Positions 1-5,334 of a stretch of DNA of 5,334 nt are shown here, one piece after another. The notes beneath the pieces are model-generated. The model searched no databases. It was not told the origin of the DNA and saw only the letters and a program-made list of their open reading frames with translations. Source of the DNA: Flemingiibacterium sp045649205. Lineage in GTDB: Bacteria; Bacillota; Clostridia; Oscillospirales; CAG-272. The DNA is taken from positions 1 to 5,334 of the forward strand of contig JAZRPJ010000162.1 in NCBI GenBank assembly GCA_045649205.1, read 5' to 3'. The position numbers and the translations under genes are program-made. Numbering within the stretch: the stretch's first letter is position 1; every line of letters starts with the position of its first letter.

Positions 1-939
1 CTTTGTGAGGTAGGCGCAAAATCCACCTTCAAGGAATTTTTCGCTGACGCGGCTGTGGAAATGGGTATTCCTCTTGGCAGAATGATAAGACTCGCTCTGT
101 CCGACCACAACGTGGCCAAAGGCAAATACGCGCAAGAGATAAAGGGTTACGTTGCCGCAGTTGAAAAAGTATTCGACACGGCAATAGAAGAATACGCCCG
201 CCGCGGCACGGGAATATTCAAAAAGCAAAATTTCCGCGAAGCTTCCGTAGCGCGAGACGCATTTTGCGGTTCTCTTTGCGCGGGAACTATCAAAAAGAAG
301 CTTAAAGTCGAAGTATGCAGTATATTCCGCTCTCCCGAAATGCGCCGCGCCGTAACTGAGCTTATGAAGGGCGCGGAAAATGCTGTACGTGCCGCGCACG
401 GCATCAAGGGTCGGCTACAAGCGCCTAAGATCGAGGATATTTTTGCACCTGCGAAGATGCCCGATGCAGAAGAACGGGCATATCTCAGCTTTTACGATTC
501 TCCGACTGACGATTTCAGTACGGAAAGTGCCGCTGCCATTGAATCCGAGTCATGGAAGAATGCAGAGGTCCTTACGGATGATTTCGCAGATTTCGACAGT
601 GTGGCAGTAGAAGGAGAGGTATCGTTCGATACGGTGGTGGATACAACACCATCCCTCGAAGAAGCTACCGCAACTGAAACGGTTAGCGAACCTGCAGACA
701 CAGCTGACGAAAGCTTCATGTCAGCTTTATCGAAAAAGCCAAACCTGGCAGAGATTCTGATTGAAACTGTAGGTGGAAAAAGCTTTAAGAGCCTCTGCCG
801 CGAAAAGGACATTTTCGCAGACGAAGCCGCACGTGAGATCAACGAGCTGGCAATGGAATATATCGGCGACGTAGTCCTTGAGTCTGATGGATCAGATTAT
901 ATATTCGTGGAAGACTACGCGGACGAAGTGAACGTATAA
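1..939 (+). CDS. TerB-C domain protein, C-terminal part (5' end outside window)
   Basis: The frame is open from base 1 and runs 312 residues to a TAA stop. The first ATG, at base 55, has no ribosome binding site, so the gene almost certainly starts upstream. Numbering residues from base 1, about 60-140 resemble the region before and at the start of TerB-C (IFKKQNFREA, then KVEVCSIFRSPEMRRAVTEL, then AENAVRAAHGIKGRL). Residues about 245-312 resemble the TerB-C end (REINELAMEYIGDVVLE, then VEDYADEV). Between them, residues about 145-240 form a long linker rich in Asp, Glu, Ser and Thr that looks disordered. TerB-C proteins are linked to tellurite/stress (ter) modules, but the biochemical role of the domain is not established and real tellurite resistance should not be assumed. 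The protein is probably cytoplasmic; no membrane segment is visible. It lies 35 bases before the GT4-pyruvyltransferase gene with no obvious terminator between, so co-transcription is possible. The domain call is by recalled family pattern, not a search. Confidence 0.72.
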   Translation, partial: LCEVGAKSTFKEFFADAAVEMGIPLGRMIRLALSDHNVAKGKYAQEIKGYVAAVEKVFDTAIEEYARRGTGIFKKQNFREASVARDAFCGSLCAGTIKKKLKVEVCSIFRSPEMRRAVTELMKGAENAVRAAHGIKGRLQAPKIEDIFAPAKMPDAEERAYLSFYDSPTDDFSTESAAAIESESWKNAEVLTDDFADFDSVAVEGEVSFDTVVDTTPSLEEATATETVSEPADTADESFMSALSKKPNLAEILIETVGGKSFKSLCREKDIFADEAAREINELAMEYIGDVVLESDGSDYIFVEDYADEVNV

Positions 940-974
940 ACTTTTGAATTTTTATATTTTAAGGATACAAAGCT

Positions 975-3311
975 ATGAAAATTTTAATGGTAACAATGGC
1001 AATGGACATCGGCGGTGCCGAAACGCACATTCTTGAGCTGTCAAGAAAGCTTCAGAAGCGCGGCGTGGATGTAACCGTCGCATCAAATGGCGGAGCTTAC
1101 GAGGCGGAGCTTGAAAAATGCGGTATCGCTCACGTAAAGATCCCCTGCCACAGCAAAAATCCCATTCATATGAGACGCGCATACAAGCTCCTTCGTGAGC
1201 TTATCTTCCGCGAAAAGTTCGACGTGGTTCACGCTCATGCGAGAATCCCCGCGTTCCTTTGCGCTCTGCTCCACAAAAAGCATCATTTCCGATTCGTAAC
1301 TACCGCACATTGGGTATTTAACCCCGGTTTTCCCTATAACATCCTCACCCGTTGGGGAGAGAGAAGCCTTGCGGTCAGCGATGACATCAAGACATACTTA
1401 GTTGATAACTACGGAATCCTCCCCGAAAACGTACGTGTTACAATAAACGGTATCGACCTTGAAAAGTTCTCCAAGGAAACGGATTATTCTGACATAGCCG
1501 ACGAATTCTCTCTGGAAGAGGGTAAAACACGTATCGTTTACGTCAGCCGTATGGATACCGACAGAAGCTATGCGGCACACAAACTTATCGAGATCACACC
1601 CGCTCTTTACGAAAAGTTCCCTGATCTGGAAATCGTTATAGTAGGCGGTGGAAACGATTACGACAATATTGTAGCGGAAGCGGAAGCTGTAAACCGCTCT
1701 CTCGGCGGAAGAGTCATTGTCACCACGGGAAGCCGTACAGACATCAATAAATTCGCCGCATCGGGAGACCTGTTCGTAGGTGTCAGCCGTGCGGCACTTG
1801 AAGGCATGGCTTGCGAAAAGCCCGCCATTATTGCCGGTAACGAAGGTTACATCGGCATATTTGACGAAGACAAACTGACAGTTTCCATCGACACCAACTT
1901 CTGCTGTCGCGGTTGTGAAGAGACTACCGCTGAAAAGCTTCTCCGCGATGTGACAGCGGTGCTTTCCGCTACTGATGAGGAAAAGGCGCGTCTCGGCGCC
2001 TACTCAAGAGAGACCGTACGTCTTCACTATTCCATGGACACCATGTCTGATGATGCGCTGAAGCTTTACATCTCCGTTATCAAGCGCTCACTTGTAAACG
2101 AGGTGTCAATAGATGAGCTCTGCGACATCGACAGATATCTTAAATTCAACCCTCTGTCTGCAAAGAATAAGTCGTCCGACGTTATGATATCGGGCTACTA
2201 CGGCTTCGGTAATATGGGAGACGACAGTATTCTTGAGACCATTATCGGAAAGCTGAAAGAAGAAGCACCCGGTATCAAAATTTGTGCTCTCACCCGTTAT
2301 CCCCGTGAAAACGAGGAGACCTTTGGTGTTAAGTGTATCAGCCGTACAAATATTTTCGCCATTATCCGTGAGATGCGCGCGTCTAACGTGCTGATCTCCG
2401 GCGGCGGTAGCCTTTTCCAGGACAGCACAAGCAGTAAGAGCTTAAAATACTACGCGTTCATTGTAAACCTTGCGAAGAAGATGGGTATGAAGACTTACAT
2501 CTACTCAAACGGTGTAGGTATGATCTACTCTGACAAAAACAAGCGTCTCACGGCAAAGACCGTAAGCAGTGCTGACCGCGTAAGTGTGCGTGACGTATCC
2601 AGCTTTGAAGAACTTGTTTCTATCGGAGTGGATAAATCTCATATCGCTCTTAGCGCCGATCCTGCCTTTATGATGGAAACGGATGAAGCTTCCTCAGGCG
2701 CGGTGATGGAAAAATACGGTATAAACGGTGAAAAGGCTTATTTTGCAGTTTCTCTCCGCCGTTTCGAGGGTCTTCAGAAGGCGGCCTACGACGAGAGCCA
2801 GCTGCTCGAAAAAGTCCTTACATCCTGCGCAGAAACAGCCAAGAAATACTCCCTCCGTCCCGTATTCGTATCTATGCAGCCCGCCCTCGACCGTGAGATA
2901 TCGGAAATCGCCTGCCGTGAGATGAAGGAAAAGTACGGTGTTAAAGATGCTGTGGCAATTGCTCCCGAAAACGGCAGAGAGCTTCTCTGTGTACTGAACG
3001 GCGGCACTACAGGACGCGGTGCCTCATTCGTTTGTTCCATGAGACTTCACACTCTCATCTATGCTTGCCGCGCGGCTGTGCCCGTTATCGGACTTTCCCT
3101 TGACCCAAAGATCGACGCGTTTACCGCATCCATTAAGCATTCCAAGCTTCTGAACATCAAGAATTTCAGCACATCGGAAATGACAGATGCCATGGCATGG
3201 GCAGTAGAAAACGTAGATTCTGTAAAAGCCGAGCTTACCGCAGAATCCGAAGGATTTAAGCATCTTGCAGAAGGAGATGCGTCCGCGGTTATTGAGCTGT
3301 TAGGTGAGTGA
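975..3311 (+). CDS. csaB: Fused GT4 glycosyltransferase - polysaccharide pyruvyltransferase (CsaB family)
   Basis: A 778-residue two-domain protein. Residues 1-375 are a GT-B fold glycosyltransferase of GT4 type: MKILMVTMAMDIGGAETH at the N-terminus has the GGAE nucleotide-sugar loop, VSRMD at 190-194 starts the second Rossmann half, and GVSRAALEGMA at 269-279 is the donor-site motif. After a linker of about 25 residues, 402-778 is a CsaB/WcaK-type pyruvyltransferase, with GYYGFGNMGDD at 407-417, ISGGGSLFQD at 474-483 and SMRLHT at 688-693, whose Arg and His are conserved in the family. CsaB enzymes transfer pyruvate from phosphoenolpyruvate to a sugar of a wall glycan; the pyruvyl ketal binds SLH domains. 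The fusion would couple sugar addition and pyruvylation, probably at the cytoplasmic face on a lipid-linked precursor (inference). No signal peptide or membrane helix is seen. The start is set by AAGGA at 961-965, nine bases before ATG. CsaB alone is usually about 370 residues, so this is a true double-length protein. The symbol refers to the C-terminal half; the GT4 substrate is unknown. Confidence 0.88.
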   Translation: MKILMVTMAMDIGGAETHILELSRKLQKRGVDVTVASNGGAYEAELEKCGIAHVKIPCHSKNPIHMRRAYKLLRELIFREKFDVVHAHARIPAFLCALLHKKHHFRFVTTAHWVFNPGFPYNILTRWGERSLAVSDDIKTYLVDNYGILPENVRVTINGIDLEKFSKETDYSDIADEFSLEEGKTRIVYVSRMDTDRSYAAHKLIEITPALYEKFPDLEIVIVGGGNDYDNIVAEAEAVNRSLGGRVIVTTGSRTDINKFAASGDLFVGVSRAALEGMACEKPAIIAGNEGYIGIFDEDKLTVSIDTNFCCRGCEETTAEKLLRDVTAVLSATDEEKARLGAYSRETVRLHYSMDTMSDDALKLYISVIKRSLVNEVSIDELCDIDRYLKFNPLSAKNKSSDVMISGYYGFGNMGDDSILETIIGKLKEEAPGIKICALTRYPRENEETFGVKCISRTNIFAIIREMRASNVLISGGGSLFQDSTSSKSLKYYAFIVNLAKKMGMKTYIYSNGVGMIYSDKNKRLTAKTVSSADRVSVRDVSSFEELVSIGVDKSHIALSADPAFMMETDEASSGAVMEKYGINGEKAYFAVSLRRFEGLQKAAYDESQLLEKVLTSCAETAKKYSLRPVFVSMQPALDREISEIACREMKEKYGVKDAVAIAPENGRELLCVLNGGTTGRGASFVCSMRLHTLIYACRAAVPVIGLSLDPKIDAFTASIKHSKLLNIKNFSTSEMTDAMAWAVENVDSVKAELTAESEGFKHLAEGDASAVIELLGE

Positions 3312-3326
3312 TTTGGAGGATATCCA

Positions 3327-3929
3327 ATGAAAGATGTAAAAAGCAATGTTGCTAAAAATATAACCGAGCTACGTATTCTAAATAATATGACACAGATGGA
3401 GCTTGGAGAAAAGTTAAATTATTCTGACAAGACCATCTCCAAATGGGAAAGAGCGGAATCTTCTCCCGACATAGCCGTATTAGTTGAGATGGCAGATATG
3501 TTCGGTGTTACGCTCGATTACCTTGTGAGATCGGAAAATATAGAAGAAGCGGTTGTCGAGCACAAGGCCAAAGATGTAAAATACAATCGCCACGCTATTT
3601 CGTATATTGCAGAGGGCGGCGGTTGGATCGTTGCTATATTTACATTTATCATTACCACTTTGATTACCGGAAAAATGTCGTTCCAATGGTTATACTTTAT
3701 ATACACATTGCCGGTCGTTCTGATCGTGAAATTGATCTTTAATTCAATCTGGTTTAACCCAAGACACAACTATCTTATTATATCGGCATTGATGTGGTCG
3801 ATCTTTGTGGCGATCCACATTACTTTCCTGTATTTTAAAGTAAATGTTTCACTCATTTATTTGTTGGGTGCTGCAGGACAGGTGGTAATCGTTCTGTGCT
3901 CCTTAGTTAGCAAGCCCAGAATTAAATAG
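3327..3929 (+). CDS. Xre-family HTH regulator with four C-terminal membrane helices
   Basis: A 200-residue protein. Residues about 7-67 form an Xre/Cro-type helix-turn-helix: the recognition part is MTQMELGEKLNYSDKTISKW (21-40), followed by ERAESSPDI and the helix ending in FGVTLDYLV. A charged linker (68-90) leads to four hydrophobic segments at about 96-114, 119-142, 148-170 and 173-194, so the C-terminal half should sit in the cytoplasmic membrane with the DNA-binding domain in the cytosol. HTH domains fused to short membrane tails are common in Firmicutes; their ligands are mostly unknown. The start has a strong GGAGGA at 3315-3320, six bases before ATG. The gene begins 15 bases after the pyruvyltransferase stop and ends just before a strong terminator, so it is probably the last gene of that unit. 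It could sense envelope state and control envelope genes, possibly including the GT8 unit downstream, but no target is proven by the sequence. Confidence 0.85.
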   Translation: MKDVKSNVAKNITELRILNNMTQMELGEKLNYSDKTISKWERAESSPDIAVLVEMADMFGVTLDYLVRSENIEEAVVEHKAKDVKYNRHAISYIAEGGGWIVAIFTFIITTLITGKMSFQWLYFIYTLPVVLIVKLIFNSIWFNPRHNYLIISALMWSIFVAIHITFLYFKVNVSLIYLLGAAGQVVIVLCSLVSKPRIK

Positions 3930-3935
3930 CTATGT

Positions 3936-3971
3936 AAAACGCTCTGTTTTTCTTGTAAACAGAGCGTTTTT
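3936..3971 (+). terminator. Rho-independent terminator, probably bidirectional
   Basis: Bases 3936-3949 (AAAACGCTCTGTTT) are an exact reverse complement of 3957-3970, giving a perfect 14-bp stem around a 7-base loop (TTCTTGT). The right arm ends in a run of five T (3967-3971). The left arm starts with four A, which would give a U run if read from the other strand. It begins seven bases after the stop of the Xre gene and should end that transcript. Confidence 0.92.
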
Positions 3972-3979
3972 CACACAAT

Positions 3980-3994
3980 TCTCCGAATCGGAGA
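3980..3994. repeat. Perfect 7-bp inverted repeat with one central base
   Basis: TCTCCGA and TCGGAGA flank a single A. The symmetry is exact but stops at the arm ends, and no T run follows, so it is not an obvious terminator; the one-base spacer is also too short for an RNA hairpin loop without opening inner pairs. Its form suits a protein-binding dyad in the intergenic region before the GT8 gene. The function is unknown and chance is possible. Confidence 0.45.
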
Positions 3995-4071
3995 GTCATA
4001 GAAATTGAATTCTACGATATGGATTCTGATAGGTAGACGGGCTTCTCTGATCCTTAGGTGTACTTACATCT

Positions 4072-4087
4072 ATTATACAAGTATAAT
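4072..4087. promoter_or_regulatory. AT-rich 16-bp dyad containing a TATAAT -10 box
   Basis: ATTATAC and GTATAAT are exact reverse complements around AA. The right arm carries a consensus TATAAT at 4082-4087, which could be the -10 of a promoter for the GT8 gene, giving a leader of about 35-40 bases. The matching -35 is weak (TGTACT at 4059-4064 with a 17-base spacer, three of six matches). Symmetry means TATAAT also reads on the minus strand. A repressor or activator binding this dyad would control promoter access; the Xre protein encoded just upstream is the nearest candidate. The dyad is seen directly; the promoter and operator roles are inferred. Confidence 0.5.
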
Positions 4088-4115
4088 TAGAATGGAATTT
4101 ATTTTGTGTAACGGC

Positions 4116-4122
4116 AAAGGAG
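4116..4122 (+). promoter_or_regulatory. Ribosome binding site that sets the GT8 start
   Basis: AAAGGAG lies eight bases before the ATG at 4131, the ideal spacing. Two in-frame upstream candidates, TTG at 4005 and ATG at 4092, lack such a site, so 4131 is the best start. Confidence 0.85.
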
Positions 4123-4130
4123 TACAAAAA

Positions 4131-5057
4131 ATGAGCAGAGAGATTCCGATTTTCTTTTCAACCGACGATAATTACATACCCTATCTTGATGTGGCGATAT
4201 CCTCGCTTATCGCTAATGCATCGGGGGATTACTCCTACAGAATTATCGTTTTGAATACAGGTCTGAACAATGAAAGCATCGCTAAAGTCAAGCTGAATGA
4301 ACGCCCGGGTTTCGTCATTGATTTTATTGATATTTCAAAACAAATAGAAAACATAAAATCGTACTTTAAGAACGTATATCATTTTTCTATCGTTACCTAT
4401 TACCGACTTTTTATTGCCTCGTTGTTTCCACAATACGACAAGATCGTATACCTCGATTGTGACCTCGTCGTTTTAGGCGACATAGCAAAGCTATACAATA
4501 CGCCGATTGGTGAAAATATTTTGGGGGCAGTTCCCGACCAATATGTTTGTAACACAAAAGAGTTCCGGACATATGCAGAAAAGGCTATCGGTGTTAATCC
4601 CAATACTTATTTTAATGCGGGTGTTTTAATTATAAGCTTGGAGCAGTTCAGAAAAAATGATATTGAAAAGAAATTTATAAATCTTATCTCAGAATATGAT
4701 TTCGACCTTCTTGATCCCGACCAAGCATACCTGAACTATCTTTGTTTCGACAAAACGTATCATTTGCCTAACGGCTGGAACAAGGCGCCTACAGAGATCG
4801 ATTGCGAGGGAGAGAAAAATATTGTTCATTACAATCTCTACAAAAAGCCTTGGCAATACGATGACGTGATAGACGGCGAATACTTTTGGCAATATGCCGT
4901 GAATTCTCCGTTTTATAATCAAATTCTCAGAAACAAGGCCGCATTTGGCGAAGACGAAAGAGCTAAAAAAGAAGCGGCTGCCAAAGAAATACTTGAACAC
5001 GCAAAAGCAATCGTTACTTCGGGACGTACCTTTTCAAAAACAATTTGCAGGAGATAA
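4131..5057 (+). CDS. GT8-family glycosyltransferase
   Basis: A 308-residue protein when started at 4131, the size usual for bacterial GT8 enzymes of the general-stress A / LPS galactosyl- and glucosyltransferase type. The N-terminus IPIFFSTDDNYIPYLDVAISSL (split around residues 5-26) is the typical GT-A nucleotide-binding start. YLDCDLVV at 107-114 holds the metal-binding DxD (D109, D111). FNAGVLIISL starts at 161, DPDQAYLN at 195-202, and HYNLYKKPW at 233-241 carries the C-terminal metal-binding His of the family. These retaining enzymes move glucose or galactose from a UDP-sugar to a glycan or lipid acceptor; the exact acceptor is not readable here. The last 40 residues are rich in Lys, Ala and Glu and end in a basic stretch, which may form an amphipathic helix at the membrane. 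It follows an intergenic region with a candidate promoter, and overlaps the ribosome binding site of the next gene, five bases away, so the two are co-transcribed. Confidence 0.9.
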   Translation: MSREIPIFFSTDDNYIPYLDVAISSLIANASGDYSYRIIVLNTGLNNESIAKVKLNERPGFVIDFIDISKQIENIKSYFKNVYHFSIVTYYRLFIASLFPQYDKIVYLDCDLVVLGDIAKLYNTPIGENILGAVPDQYVCNTKEFRTYAEKAIGVNPNTYFNAGVLIISLEQFRKNDIEKKFINLISEYDFDLLDPDQAYLNYLCFDKTYHLPNGWNKAPTEIDCEGEKNIVHYNLYKKPWQYDDVIDGEYFWQYAVNSPFYNQILRNKAAFGEDERAKKEAAAKEILEHAKAIVTSGRTFSKTICRR

Positions 5058-5062
5058 AGAAC

Positions 5063-5334
5063 ATGGAAAAATCGCCACATAAATTAGAACTTCTCAGAAG
5101 AATTGCAGAGCTTGAGAAAAAAGAATTATGGCATCTTGACGTAGAAGATGACCCTGAAACCTATCCGCTTATGCCTGACAAGGTCGATTATTTTAACGAA
5201 AAGTTTTTAAATAAAATAAAAAACAAAATTGCTAATATTTGTGCTACTTCGTTTTTTGATAAAATGATAGCAAAACGACAGCTCATTATAAAAGAAGTTC
5301 GCGGTATTGAAAATTACACAGCCGTAAAAGGTGG
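5063..5334 (+). CDS. Putative lysophospholipid acyltransferase family protein, N-terminal part (3' end outside window)
   Basis: The frame opens at ATG 5063 and is still open at the window end (90 full codons). AGGAG at 5049-5053, inside the last codons of the GT8 gene, lies nine bases upstream, a good site. The visible part begins MEKSPHKLELLRRIAELEKK, a likely helix, then PLMPDKVDYFNEKFLNKIKN and IIKEVRGIENYTAVKGG. From memory this pattern, with the phrase on a conserved 'G-I-E-N' before a glycine pair, matches the N-terminus of clostridial proteins annotated as lysophospholipid or 1-acylglycerol-3-phosphate acyltransferases. In those, a catalytic HX4D motif follows shortly after this point, but it lies beyond the window, so the call cannot be confirmed here. 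If right, the enzyme acylates a lysophospholipid or a glycolipid/glycan at the membrane, which would fit a partner role with the GT8 enzyme. Confidence 0.5.
   Translation, partial: MEKSPHKLELLRRIAELEKKELWHLDVEDDPETYPLMPDKVDYFNEKFLNKIKNKIANICATSFFDKMIAKRQLIIKEVRGIENYTAVKG

Noticed and set aside
55..57. ATG as the true start of the TerB-C type gene
   Set aside because: There is no ribosome binding site before it and the frame stays open back to base 1 with protein-like sequence, so the gene starts upstream of the window.
492..842. Minus-strand open frame of 116 codons
   Set aside because: It lies fully inside the TerB-C type gene, has no recognisable domain, and is rich in Ser, a typical shadow of an acidic coding region.
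3059..3346. Minus-strand open frame spanning the end of the pyruvyltransferase gene
   Set aside because: It is antisense to a well-supported gene and to the ribosome binding site of the Xre gene, and shows no domain or ribosome binding site.
4005..4130. N-terminal extension of the GT8 protein from TTG 4005 or ATG 4092
   Set aside because: Neither has a good ribosome binding site, the extra residues do not resemble a GT8 start, and the extension would cover the promoter-like dyad. ATG 4131 has an ideal AAAGGAG.
4689..5000. Minus-strand open frame of 103 codons with hydrophobic stretches
   Set aside because: It is fully antisense to the GT8 gene, including conserved motifs; the hydrophobic look comes from reading Lys/Glu-rich codons in reverse.
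1..5334. CRISPR array, tRNA, rRNA, insertion sequence or attachment site
   Set aside because: No spaced direct repeats, cloverleaf pattern, transposase motifs or terminal inverted repeats were seen in a reading of both strands.

Overview
The window holds five genes, all on the + strand; the first and last are cut by the window edges. Gene content suggests a Gram-positive anaerobe of the Clostridia, plausibly of the Oscillospiraceae/Ruminococcus type. The reasons are a TerB-C type protein, a cell-wall pyruvyltransferase of the CsaB family, an Xre regulator with a membrane tail, strong AGGAG-like ribosome binding sites, and moderate GC. This taxonomic guess is inference; no rRNA or marker gene is present.

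Region 1 (1-3311): the C-terminal part of a TerB-C domain protein is followed 35 bases later by a large two-domain enzyme. That enzyme joins an N-terminal GT4-type glycosyltransferase to a C-terminal polysaccharide pyruvyltransferase. It probably adds a sugar to, and pyruvylates, a cell-wall glycan; in Gram-positives, pyruvylated secondary wall polymers anchor SLH-domain proteins.

Region 2 (3312-3971): a 200-residue Xre-family regulator with four predicted membrane helices starts 15 bases after the pyruvyltransferase stop. It is closed by a perfect 14-bp hairpin terminator, so the two genes, and perhaps the TerB-C gene, probably form one transcription unit.

Region 3 (3972-4130): a short intergenic region with two perfect dyads. 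One is a GC-containing 15-mer. The other is an AT-rich 16-mer that contains a consensus TATAAT box upstream of the next gene, so it looks like a promoter/operator.

Region 4 (4131-5334): a second unit begins with a GT8-family glycosyltransferase. It is followed 5 bases later by the start of a gene whose N-terminus resembles clostridial lysophospholipid acyltransferases. The pair suggests glycolipid or surface glycan assembly.

The common theme is envelope biogenesis with a possible membrane-linked regulator between two glycan gene sets. No RNA genes, CRISPR arrays, insertion sequences or attachment sites were seen. The most notable points are the GT4-CsaB fusion, the membrane-tailed regulator sharing its unit, and the dyad over the promoter of the GT8 gene.
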